This document shows, one piece after another, positions 17,543-25,504 of a DNA stretch of 64,000 bases. Under the pieces are notes generated by a model. The model was not told the origin of the DNA. It saw nothing but the letters and a program-made list of their open reading frames with translations, and did no database searches. The stretch comes from Candidatus Korarchaeum sp. Lineage in GTDB: Archaea; Korarchaeota; Korarchaeia; Korarchaeales; Korarchaeaceae. A program made the translations under genes and the position numbers. Every line of letters starts with the position of its first letter. Positions within the stretch are counted from its first letter, which is position 1. The DNA lies in NCBI GenBank assembly GCA_038888615.1, contig JAWAID010000002.1, forward strand, positions 399,594 through 463,593. The letters run 5' to 3'.

Positions 17543-18865
17543 TCACATCCCCAGTAGCACAGTGGTGACCCTATAAATCGTGTAGAGCAGCACCGCCAGG
17601 GTGGTCAGGGCTAAGGCCGCTAGCATCATCCTGAGGAACTCCTTAGATGCTTGCAGGGTGAAGGAGTACCCGAGGAGGCTCGTGGAGTATATCATCCTGC
17701 TCATCTCGTAAGCCCTCCTCGCTGGGATGACAGCTGCCTCAGGTACGGTCAGTAAAGCCAAAGCTAGAGCAGATAGCTTCAACACACCGGCTGTTATCAA
17801 GAGCTGAGAGGGTTTTAGCATTCCGATCATCGAAATCAGAGTAGCTAGCAGCAATCCTATGTAGTTAGAGGAGGTGAGGTAAGCTGAAGCCCTCATCCTA
17901 CCTAGCCTCTTGTTCACCTCCGAGAATATCTGCATGCCCAAGAGGTTCGCTCCGGTGAAGGTTAGGGAGGCAAGGAAGGAGATACCGATGTGGTGAGTCG
18001 GGACCGTGACGAGGGGTATGGCTAGCGTGATCAGCGTGTTCAAGAGGATCGCTATCACGTAAGCTCTGTAACCCCTCCATAGGTAGGAGCCAATAGCCCC
18101 TCCCAAGTTCCCAGTTACGGATAAAGCAACCGCTAAGTAGATAGGCGCCCCCATCTCCCTCAAGAATGGGCTCCAGGCAATTCCCACCATGTTGGCTCCA
18201 GCCAACATGAGGCTCAGTACCAGAAGCGCTGAGCTGCTCCTCACCTTAACCTCCTCCGAGGTCTCCGCGCTTACTTCCACTATCCTACTCGGTATCCTGG
18301 GGATCAGGAGTAGTGAGAGGGATGATGAGAGACCTATCAACATGGCTGTGGTGTAGCAGAGGTAGTAGGAGTGAGGGGGTTCCACTCCAGCTGATACGGA
18401 CGTCATGAAGATCGAGCCTAGGAGGGATGCCGCTGACGAAGCTGCCGATCTGTGAACCGATACTTCCATCACCTCCTCAGTCCCGAGTATGGAGAAGATC
18501 AGCGCACCTACAGCTATGCTGACGACCGCCGACACTAGGTTCGCCAGCAGGTAAGCTGCCGATATCAGCATGGGGTCGCCTAAGAAGAATGGGAGGGAGA
18601 ACCAGGTTACTCTCTCGATCACGTGAAGGGATATGAGGGAGTACTTGAAGCTGTCAGTTAACATGCCTGGCTTAGTGTAGAGGCCTAGTGATACCAGTAT
18701 GCCCCCGATGGATGTCGGTAGCAGCACCCGGGACAGCAGCTCCACCGAGTAGCCCGAGTAGCTCAGCATGGGCACGAAGAGACCCCTCGTTACGGATACG
18801 TAGAATCCTCCTAGGAAGGCTTCAAGCACCAATGCCGCTCTCTTAACGACGTCCGCGTGTGCCAT
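17543..18865 (-). CDS. MFS-like multi-pass transporter
   Basis: About 440 residues with roughly 12 hydrophobic segments in two halves. The N-terminal ALVLEAFLGGFYVSVTRGLFVPMLSYSGYSVELLSRVLLPTSIGGI resembles the first two helices of major facilitator proteins. No clear substrate motif. Start placed at ATG 18865, which has a GAGGGGG ribosome site; the open frame continues 35 codons upstream without membrane character. Co-transcribed with the small membrane protein that follows. Substrate unknown. Confidence 0.72.
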   Translation of the reverse strand: MAHADVVKRAALVLEAFLGGFYVSVTRGLFVPMLSYSGYSVELLSRVLLPTSIGGILVSLGLYTKPGMLTDSFKYSLISLHVIERVTWFSLPFFLGDPMLISAAYLLANLVSAVVSIAVGALIFSILGTEEVMEVSVHRSAASSAASLLGSIFMTSVSAGVEPPHSYYLCYTTAMLIGLSSSLSLLLIPRIPSRIVEVSAETSEEVKVRSSSALLVLSLMLAGANMVGIAWSPFLREMGAPIYLAVALSVTGNLGGAIGSYLWRGYRAYVIAILLNTLITLAIPLVTVPTHHIGISFLASLTFTGANLLGMQIFSEVNKRLGRMRASAYLTSSNYIGLLLATLISMIGMLKPSQLLITAGVLKLSALALALLTVPEAAVIPARRAYEMSRMIYSTSLLGYSFTLQASKEFLRMMLAALALTTLAVLLYTIYRVTTVLLGM

Positions 18866-19114
18866 GGTCCCCCTCGGCCCGTGGAGGATCTGTCCAACTG
18901 AGTATGACGCTACTCGAGGGAAGCCCCGGCCGTTATAAAGTTTCCCAGTGGTCTCCGAATGGACCGCCATATGTGAACGCTGTACACTCTCTCGCTTCCC
19001 TTAACGGATCTCATCCCCGAGAACTAGCGATTTGACTCAAGCTCGTATCTCGGGAGGTTAAGCTCCGTCTTAGAAGGATTAAGAGATATTGAGGAACACG
19101 GGCTTAAGGAAGAG

Positions 19115-19125
19115 CTTTTATAATT
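19115..19125 (+). promoter_or_regulatory. TATA box upstream of candidate RNA
   Basis: CTTTTATAATT centred about 25 nt before 19144, the first base of an 8-bp stem. This is the expected archaeal TATA-to-start spacing, and no gene begins there. Confidence 0.5.
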
Positions 19126-19143
19126 GCAGCGTTCACAAAAATA

Positions 19144-19261
19144 GGTGATTACAGCTCGAGCTACATAGCTGCGTCCCCTTGGTTTAATCACCATGGGTTC
19201 CGAGCTTCAGGGTAATAGAACGCTCTTATTCCGAATTTCTTCCTCAGAAGGATGCTGAAGC
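19144..19261 (+). ncRNA. Candidate structured RNA with two helical modules
   Basis: No reading frame of note. The first module is an 8-bp stem GGTGATTA (19144-19151) / TAATCACC (19185-19192) enclosing a CAGCT / AGCTG hairpin (19152-19171). The second is GCTTCAG (19204-19210) / CTGAAGC (19255-19261) enclosing a CTTC-CTCA-GAAG hairpin. The predicted transcription start from the TATA box falls on the first stem base. The 3' end is not defined by an oligo-T run. It could instead be operator DNA or a decayed tRNA-like element; there is no T-arm consensus. Confidence 0.4.
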
Positions 19262-19473
19262 GGATCGAGATACGGGGTCGCTAGGATTAGTCTCACCGCG
19301 AACCCACCGACGGAAGCTATCGCGAGTATTCGATCACTTTAGCTCCCCCTCAGGTGGTCGGCGAAACTCAACTTGATCGAAGAGACCTAAAGAGGCTCTA
19401 CGGTGGAAAGAGCGACTCACGTAAGTCCGTGTGAAGAGTAAAGTTAATTAGGTTGGACGTCATCCGGTCAGCG

Positions 19474-20220
19474 ATGACCCTGATAAAGAGGCTCCTTGAG
19501 GAACTGGAGGAGCACCCTGAGCTGGCTAAGAAGCTAGCGGAGAAGCTAGCCGCGTATACGATCTCCGTCCAGATGGACAGGCTGGTTAAGCAGATGGGTA
19601 GAATGGCGGAGGAGCAGACGAAGATATGGCAGGAGATAAGGGCCCTGAAGGAGGAGCAGACGAAGATATGGCAGGAGATAAGGGCCCTGAAGGAGGAGCA
19701 GACGAAGATATGGCAGGAGATAAGGGCCCTGAAGGAGGAGCAGACGAAGATGAGAGAGGACTTCAACAAGATACTCGCGGAGATAAAGGAGATCAAGATG
19801 ACGCAGGACAAGCTCAAGGAAGGGCTGAATAAATTGAGCGAGTCCATGATGTACGGTTTTTCGCAGTTAAGCAAGTTCGCCGGCGTTACTTTTGAGCAGT
19901 TCGTTCGTATCCTTCTGACGAACCTCTTCAGGAGGTTCGGGGAGATACCCGAGGACGCTGAGCTCAAACGAGCTACGATAGACGGGGAGGAGGTGGATAT
20001 CTTCCTGGAGGATCCCCTAATAGTGGGGGAGGTAACGGCCCACGCGGAGTCGGACGAAATCGAAAAACTACTCAGGAAGGCTAAGAGGGCCGAGGAGATC
20101 TATGGAAGGAGGGCTAGGCTAATACTTATAGCGGAAACTTCCAGATCGGACGTCGCGAGGGAACTGAGGAGGAGGGCCGAGGAGGAGGGTGTGGAGTTGG
20201 TAATAGGGAAGGAAACCTGA
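19474..20220 (+). CDS. Coiled-coil protein with C-terminal PD-(D/E)XK-like nuclease domain (DUF3782-type)
   Basis: About 248 residues: an N-terminal helix (LIKRLLEELEEHPELAKKLAEKL), a coiled coil of three identical 14-residue units (EEQTKIWQEIRALK), a hinge, then a nuclease-like domain. The core DGEEVDIFLEDPLIVGEVTAH matches the D...(D/E)xx pattern (D-x-F...G-E-V), followed by an EEIYGRRARLILIAE strand. This architecture is common in thermophilic archaea and of unknown function; a DNA or mobile-element role is only suspected. Start ATG 19474, with an A/T-rich promoter about 28 nt upstream; TTG 19453 is possible. A second gene of this design lies at 43856. Confidence 0.75.
   Translation: MTLIKRLLEELEEHPELAKKLAEKLAAYTISVQMDRLVKQMGRMAEEQTKIWQEIRALKEEQTKIWQEIRALKEEQTKIWQEIRALKEEQTKMREDFNKILAEIKEIKMTQDKLKEGLNKLSESMMYGFSQLSKFAGVTFEQFVRILLTNLFRRFGEIPEDAELKRATIDGEEVDIFLEDPLIVGEVTAHAESDEIEKLLRKAKRAEEIYGRRARLILIAETSRSDVARELRRRAEEEGVELVIGKET
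19609..19751 (+). repeat. 42-bp tandem repeat, 3 copies plus partial
   Basis: Units at 19609, 19651 and 19693 are identical at the DNA level, and a 17-bp partial unit follows at 19735. Each encodes two heptads of coiled coil. Base-perfect identity points to recent expansion or gene-conversion homogenisation. Confidence 0.95.
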
Positions 20221-20562
20221 GAGCCCCCTGATCCTCGAGAGCGAACTGAATCGACCCGCGCTCTCACTCCTCCTGATCCGATGCAACTGAAACCGCTCAG
20301 TTCCCCTTCATCCCCTCTACCATCCCGCGTCACAGAGCCATCCGACGATGGGACTCCGAGGGCTCGGCGGTCTCCACCTCGTCATGGATCGCCTCAGGAG
20401 ATCCCCTACCTCAGATCTCTAAGCCATCTTCTGGCTTAACACACATCTTTCCCGCGCTTAGAGGGCTATTCGGTCACTCGTTGAAAGCGGGTTAGGCGGC
20501 AACTCCCAAATGGATGATCTTTATGGACGTTCATAATATCAAGTCCACGATATCCACCAGTC

Positions 20563-20574
20563 ATCTTTATAGTC
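20563..20574 (+). promoter_or_regulatory. TATA box of RNA element A
   Basis: ATCTTTATAGTC, centre about 22 nt before 20591, where sequence conservation with the second copy begins. The second copy has a TATA box at the same distance to within about 1 nt. Confidence 0.5.
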
Positions 20575-20590
20575 CTCACATTTGACATTA

Positions 20591-20712
20591 GGACGTACCC
20601 GATATGCGGCGAGAGAGCCGAATGGGCACGCTATAGCTCCAGATGTGCCTTACCGTTGGCGGCGAAAGCCCCTATATGTGGAGGGACTCATAGATACGAG
20701 TCCCACAACGGT
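20591..20712 (+). ncRNA. Candidate novel structured RNA, copy A
   Basis: Homologous to the element at 55800-55915: 31 of the first 36 bases match, and 22 of 25 match over the segment starting ATGTGCCT at 20643. It is flanked by unrelated DNA. Predicted fold: CGGC/GCCG hairpin near 20607; GGGCAC/GTGCCT stem (20624-20650); closing stem ACCGTTG (20652-20658) with CAACGGT (20706-20712), enclosing a CCCC/GGAGG-type hairpin and a perfect 7-bp hairpin GGGACTC (20683-20689) / GAGTCCC (20698-20704). No shared reading frame is conserved: indels between copies are not multiples of three. I do not recognise the family. Confidence 0.5.
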
Positions 20713-21497
20713 GAAGTTAATCACACCTCCTCGATCCCCCGGTGATGTTGACGCGATGGTCCCTGGAATCGGCAGGAAGCTCCGTCTGGTTACGATGCCC
20801 CCAGCGGTGCTGAGGTCCAGTCTTCGTCGTTCCGCTCATTGGCGGGGTGAACCGGATCCCCGCTCGAGAGATCGGGGCTCGTGGAAGGCCGAGCCTCCCG
20901 ATGTCGAGTCGAGCGAGGAGTCCGCTGACGGGTTCATCGAGGGATCCGGCTCATTGGTCCCTCTTCACGACTCAGGTAACTTCTAAGATATATTACGGCG
21001 CATTCGATCGTGGAAGCCGCAGGTACAGCCCCTCCGGACGCTCCGAAGATCCCACTACAAGCGCTGAGGCGATCGAGAGATGATCCGCCCACCTCGGAGG
21101 ATCACCGCGTTTTCGAACGCGGTAACCCATCGATGCATAGCGACAGATCCTGGGGTCATCGGGAGCGCTCGGACGAGGCAGATAAGGGAGATCGACACCC
21201 GAACTAGCTTCATGTGTCCAAGAAGGTAGGACGAGCCCTCGAACTCCCGATCCTCCACAGCGCTTCAGCTGAGCGAGGCCTCGGCGTGCCGACAAAGCCG
21301 GAGATATTGGAAGCCGACCGAGGAAATACCGATTCTTGTGAAGTCAGTTCCCATCTCACCCCGGAGCCGCCGGGCTCTAGGGATTCTCCCGAACAACTCC
21401 CCAACTGAGCGGAAATACCAGCTCCTCGAGAGCTTTAGGACCTCTGAGCGTTCGAGACACATCGATCATGCATTTCAAAGCTCTAAATTGGTCATAT

Positions 21498-21505
21498 AAA
21501 AAAAA
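21498..21505 (-). terminator. T8 terminator of rubrerythrin
   Basis: Eight consecutive A on the plus strand (T8 on the transcript strand), 11 nt past the rubrerythrin stop. Confidence 0.5.
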
Positions 21506-21515
21506 TTGAGGGATA

Positions 21516-22075
21516 CTAGAAGCCGACGTACCTCTCCCTGGGGGCCTGGCAGACGGGGCACCTCTCGGGAGGGACCTCGCCCACGTAGGTGTGACCGCAG
21601 ACCTGACATATCCAAACCTTCCCCTCTATCTTGAGGTCCTCCCCCCTATCCACGGACTCCTTAGCCTTCCTGTATAGCTCGGCATGTATCCTCTCAGCTT
21701 CGTAAGCCCACTTGAAGCTCCTCTCGGCTTGAGATACCTCTTGAAGTCTGGCTAGCTCCATGTAAGCGGGGTACATCTCCTTCACCTCGTACTCCTCCCC
21801 AGCTATGGCCAGCTCCAAGTTGTGGGAGGTCGAGCCCGGTCCTATCGGGGTTCCGGCGGATACCTTCGCTTCCTCCCTGTAGCCCTTGAGGACGTTGTAG
21901 TGATTGGTAGCGTGGACGCGCTCAGCGTGAGCTACCGCTCTGAAGAGCCTGGCCACGTTTGGAAAGCCCCCCTCTCAGCTATATCGGAGTATATGAGGTA
22001 CCTCATGTGAGCCATCGACTCCCCACCGAAGGCCGAGAGTAGGGCGTCCTTGGTCATGGGGCGGATGTTGTGCAT
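21516..22075 (-). CDS. rbr: Rubrerythrin, interrupted by a single-base frameshift
   Basis: Non-haem di-iron peroxidase with a C-terminal rubredoxin domain, defending anaerobes against H2O2. The ferritin-like part shows ESMAHMRYLIYSD...AHAERVHATNHY...AGEEYEVKEMYPAY...YEAERIHAELY with the diiron Glu/His ligands. The rubredoxin part is CQVCGHTYVGEVPPERCPVC. The first 33 residues (MHNIRPMTKDALLSAFGGES...ERG) are in another frame: a run of six G (plus-strand C at 21967-21972) needs one more base to read ERGGFPNVARLF. Start ATG 22075, leaderless behind a TATA box at 22097-22105. Either a sequence error or a real disruption; without the shift, translation gives a truncated diiron domain. Confidence 0.85.
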
Positions 22076-22096
22076 AATGCTAATACCATCCACCGG

Positions 22097-22105
22097 ATAT
22101 AAATT
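22097..22105 (-). promoter_or_regulatory. TATA box of rubrerythrin
   Basis: AATTTATAT on the minus strand, centred 26 nt before ATG 22075, indicating a leaderless transcript and fixing the start. Confidence 0.6.
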
Positions 22106-22130
22106 ACTATAGTTATCTATGAGAACCGAG

Positions 22131-24185
22131 CTATTTGAGGGCGCTGGCGTTAAGCACCACGAAGAGATCGCTCAGGCTCATTATGACCGCCCCCGCGGCG
22201 GGGCTTATCATCAGGGGGATCAGGGCTCCCGCTGCTAAGGGGACCGTCAGGGAGTTGTACCCTATCGTCCAAGCTAGGTTCTCAACCATCTTCCTATGAG
22301 CTGACCTAGCGATCTTGAGTAAGCGGACCACGTCCCTCAGGTCATTCCTCACCAACACGACGTCAGCGCTCTCCACAGCTATATCGGTACCGCTACCTAT
22401 GGCTATGCCTAGATCCGCTTGTATGAGGGCAGGTGCGTCGTTAATCCCATCGCCCACCATCACGACGTATCGACCTTTTCCCTGTAGCTCCCTTATCACC
22501 TCGACCTTCTCGTGCGGTTTCACCTCGGAGTAAAAGCCGTCCAATCCTAGCTCCCTCGAGAACCTCTCAGCGACGCTCCTCCTATCTCCAGTCAGCATGT
22601 AGACCTTGTAGCCCATCTCCCTGAGCTCCCTCACGGTGTCTGGAGCCTCCTCCTTGAGGGAGTCCTCTAGCTCTATCGTCCCAACCACCTCGCCCTCCAC
22701 GGAGACCACTATCAAGGTCCCCTCTCCCTCCAGATCAAGCTCGCTGAAGTAATTGGGGCTCGCCACTACCACCTCTCTACCCTCAACTTTACCCTCGACC
22801 CCGTAGCCGGGTATGCTCCTGAATTCGCTTGCCTCGAGCAGCTCTATACCCCTTCTAGAAGCCTCCTCCACTAGAGCTCCGGCGATCGGGTGATTCGACA
22901 GGGCCTCCAGCGAGGCCGCTAACTTGAGCAGGTCATCCTCTGAGAGCCCACTGTACGTCCTCACCTTCCTCACCGCCAGCCTCCCCTTCGTGAGCGTGCC
23001 CGTCTTATCGAACACGATGATCCCACTGGACCTAACTCTCTCCAGAGCCTGCTTCGACTTCAGGAGTATCCCCCTCCTCGAGGTGAGCGAAGTCACCCTG
23101 TGCACGACCACCGGTACGGCTAGACCCAGGGCGTGGGGGCAAGCCACTACCATCACCGCCACCATCCTCTCCACAGCGAACGAGAGTCTCCCATCGTGGA
23201 GCAACCAGTAGATCAGGGAGGAGGGACCAGCGATCAGTATAGCTGCTGTCAGGAGGAACGCTGCCCTATCCGCTAGCTCAACGTACCTGGACTTAGAGGA
23301 CCTTATCTCCATCATCAACCTCTCCACCTGAGCTAGGTAGCTCTCCTCCCCTGAACGTGAGATCCTCACCTTGATCGGCGCCTCCAGGTTGAGTGAACCC
23401 CCTATTACCTCACTTCCCTCCACCTTCAACACGGGGCTCGATTCACCGGTAAGCAGGGACTCGTCCACGTAACTCACTCCCTCCTCGACGACCCCATCCG
23501 CAGCTATCCTCTCGCCCGGTTTGACCAGTACGAGATCCCCCTCCTTGAGCGCGCTCACAGGGACCTCTATCACGCTGGAGTCCCGGATCAGGTGGGCTTC
23601 GGAGGGGAGCAGTTTGACCAGCAGGTCTAATTGCCCGGTAGCGCTCGCTAGAGCCCTAGCCTCAACGTAATGGCCTAAGAGCATTATATCGATCAGCATA
23701 GCTAACTCCATGTAGAAGGCCTGCGATGATGATGAGAGGAATGAGTAGAGGCTGTAGATGAAGGCAGTAGTTATGCCCAGGGAGACTAATGTCATCATCC
23801 CCGGAGCCCTCCTTCTTAGCTCAGATAGAGCCCCCTTCAAGAAGAAGCTCCCTCCGTAGAGGAAGAGGATCGTTGCCGAGGCTAGCTGAACCGCTCCCGA
23901 GTGAGGGAACTCCACCCTGACCGCGTCCTCGACCATAGGGGAGAGGAATATCGGGATCGAGAGCAGGAGGGACACGAGCAGCTTCCTCTTGAGCTTCTCA
24001 ATGGTCCCGTGATGAGCGTGATGCTCTGTCCCGCTGGGTCCCTCGAGTAAGTACTTCCTTGGGTCTTTTGAGAACTCCTCCATGCAGTGCCTCGAGCAGA
24101 AGTAGTAGGTCCTGCCCCCGTGCTCCAATCTGAAGGGAGCGCTCCCGGGATCCACTTCCATCCCGCACACAGGATCCTTAACCAT
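22131..24185 (-). CDS. copB: P1B-type copper-transporting ATPase with N-terminal YHS domain (CopB-like)
   Basis: 684-residue heavy-metal exporter. Residues 1-45 form a YHS domain (VKDPVCGMEVDPGSAPFRLEHGGRTYYFCSRHC), a metal-binding module. The membrane metal site is CPH (VVACPHALGL), the signature of CopB-type copper ATPases rather than the CPC of CopA. FDKTGTLTKG is the phosphorylated Asp, TGES the actuator loop, SNHPIAGAL the nucleotide-domain HP motif, and GDGINDAPAL the hinge. Ends MSLSDLFVVLNASALK, close to P1B-3 helix 8. ATG start with a TATAAAAA element (24213-24220) about 31 nt upstream. Probably detoxifies copper; silver or other soft metals are possible. Confidence 0.92.
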   Translation of the reverse strand: MVKDPVCGMEVDPGSAPFRLEHGGRTYYFCSRHCMEEFSKDPRKYLLEGPSGTEHHAHHGTIEKLKRKLLVSLLLSIPIFLSPMVEDAVRVEFPHSGAVQLASATILFLYGGSFFLKGALSELRRRAPGMMTLVSLGITTAFIYSLYSFLSSSSQAFYMELAMLIDIMLLGHYVEARALASATGQLDLLVKLLPSEAHLIRDSSVIEVPVSALKEGDLVLVKPGERIAADGVVEEGVSYVDESLLTGESSPVLKVEGSEVIGGSLNLEAPIKVRISRSGEESYLAQVERLMMEIRSSKSRYVELADRAAFLLTAAILIAGPSSLIYWLLHDGRLSFAVERMVAVMVVACPHALGLAVPVVVHRVTSLTSRRGILLKSKQALERVRSSGIIVFDKTGTLTKGRLAVRKVRTYSGLSEDDLLKLAASLEALSNHPIAGALVEEASRRGIELLEASEFRSIPGYGVEGKVEGREVVVASPNYFSELDLEGEGTLIVVSVEGEVVGTIELEDSLKEEAPDTVRELREMGYKVYMLTGDRRSVAERFSRELGLDGFYSEVKPHEKVEVIRELQGKGRYVVMVGDGINDAPALIQADLGIAIGSGTDIAVESADVVLVRNDLRDVVRLLKIARSAHRKMVENLAWTIGYNSLTVPLAAGALIPLMISPAAGAVIMSLSDLFVVLNASALK

Positions 24186-24756
24186 GGTTATCTAGCCCCC
24201 TACCCTTATCGCTATAAAAAGGGATGCACCTGCGGCTCAGCTCATCGGTGATCATCGGAGATAGTGCTGCAAGGATCCCTTCAACAGCTTAGGGAGAATG
24301 CTCTCTCGTTTGGAAGGAAATTAGCCATGGAAGTTAACGATCAGAGCGATACGCACGGATACCGAACCCTTCATATTTCCGTGTTACCACTCCTGCTCCA
24401 GATTACGTTTGAGTCGGGTTCTGTCCAAGGCCGTAGGAAGGGGCTTCCACATCCAAACGCATGTGCGAGCAGCTTGACATGAGGGAGATGACAGGTTCCA
24501 ATGAAGGTTGAGGGTGACAAGCTGATGTCTGAGCTCGTACCTGACCCGCTCTCCCTGGCCTTGGAGAGCATGAAGCGTGCGAGACCTCCGTTGAGGATTT
24601 TGAAAGGGAGCCGGAGGGTGTGTCCTTCGCCAGTTGAGAGGCTGTTAGATTCGACTTACGTTCTCCCTAGCTTCGGAATTGAGGAGAAAGGGCTTTCCGC
24701 TCGCTGGGCTTAGGGAGGCTAGCATCGGTGACATGCTCAACGCTCATCGGTAGGAG
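24186..24756. other. Intergenic region upstream of copB
   Basis: Holds the copB TATA box at 24213-24220. A 70-codon plus-strand frame begins with ATG at 24501, but it shows no family likeness and lacks a clear ribosome site. I see no RNA gene or repeat. Confidence 0.5.
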
Positions 24757-25401
24757 TTAGAACCTCCTCATCATATCCCTCTCCTCCCCTATGGTCGTCC
24801 TATCCCCGTGACCTGGGAGGACCACCGTGTCCTTTGGGAGGGATGATAGCTTCCTCAGGCTCCTCCTCATCTGTCCGTAGCTATCAGGACTTCCTGAATA
24901 CCTGAGAGTACCGATCGCACCTTTGAAGAGGGTATCTCCGGTGAATACGACACCTAGATCCCTAGAGTAATAGCAGACGCTGCCGGGAGTGTGTCCCGGC
25001 GTGTGAAGGACCACCAGGCTCAGGCTAGCTGCGCTCAGGGTTAGCCCTTCCTCTAGGGAGGGGATCACCTCGGGGATATTTCCCAGGTCCTCCCTCCAGT
25101 AGACTGGAAGCATCTCAACGTCCTTGGGATGAGCGAGGGCCTTTGACCCGGTGCTCCTCGTTATCGAGTTGACTTCCAGTAGGTGATCGAAGTGGGTATG
25201 CGTCAGGAGCACCGCCTCGAGCCTCGAGCCCCTCTCCTCCAACAGCCGGACCACCTCCTCGGCTGGACAGCCTGCATCTATCAGAAAGGAACTCCCGCTA
25301 AACCTATCCTCTAAGAGGTAACAGAGGCTCTCGAAGGGCCCACAGCACACTCTAGTTACCCTAGCCGTAGGGGAGCCCATCAGGACCTCCCACATAGGCA
25401 T
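24757..25401 (-). CDS. Metallo-beta-lactamase-fold hydrolase, glyoxalase II-like
   Basis: 214 residues with the full MBL metal-ligand set: HTHFDH, the HTPGHTPGSVCYY histidine, the FTGDTLF aspartate, and the LPGHGD histidine near the C-terminus. The small size and the GDTLFKGAIGTLRYSGSPDSYGQMRRSL segment resemble hydroxyacylglutathione-hydrolase-like MBL proteins of prokaryotes, which cleave thioesters; persulfide dioxygenases are a neighbouring group. Starts ATG 25401, or possibly ATG 25380. Isolated transcription unit; substrate unknown. Confidence 0.83.
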   Translation of the reverse strand: MPMWEVLMGSPTARVTRVCCGPFESLCYLLEDRFSGSSFLIDAGCPAEEVVRLLEERGSRLEAVLLTHTHFDHLLEVNSITRSTGSKALAHPKDVEMLPVYWREDLGNIPEVIPSLEEGLTLSAASLSLVVLHTPGHTPGSVCYYSRDLGVVFTGDTLFKGAIGTLRYSGSPDSYGQMRRSLRKLSSLPKDTVVLPGHGDRTTIGEERDMMRRF

Positions 25402-25483
25402 CCGAGGATTCGCTCAACATCAAAAATTAAATCTAGCTGAGCTTGGATGAACTTGAAGAGGTGATTAAGGAATAATGATAAAT

Positions 25484-25489
25484 AAAAAA
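25484..25489 (-). terminator. Oligo-T terminator of the peptide-binding protein
   Basis: T6 on the transcript strand, about 15 nt past the stop at 25505, within an A/T-rich stretch. Confidence 0.4.
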
Positions 25490-25504
25490 GGAGGGGATTT
25501 AAAT

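Larger units (their letters stand above)
20221..21515. other. About 1.3 kb non-coding region
   Basis: No frame has a family-like product or a credible start with promoter; the frames present are short and low-complexity. The only structured item I can support is the candidate RNA at 20591-20712. The remainder (20713-21490) is G/C-balanced, unlike the A/T-rich promoters elsewhere, and may hold decayed genes. An A8 run at 21498-21505 serves as terminator of rubrerythrin. Confidence 0.6.

Noticed and set aside
24501-24713. 70-codon frame upstream of copB
   Set aside because: No recognisable domain, no ribosome site, and the end shows no conservation signal.
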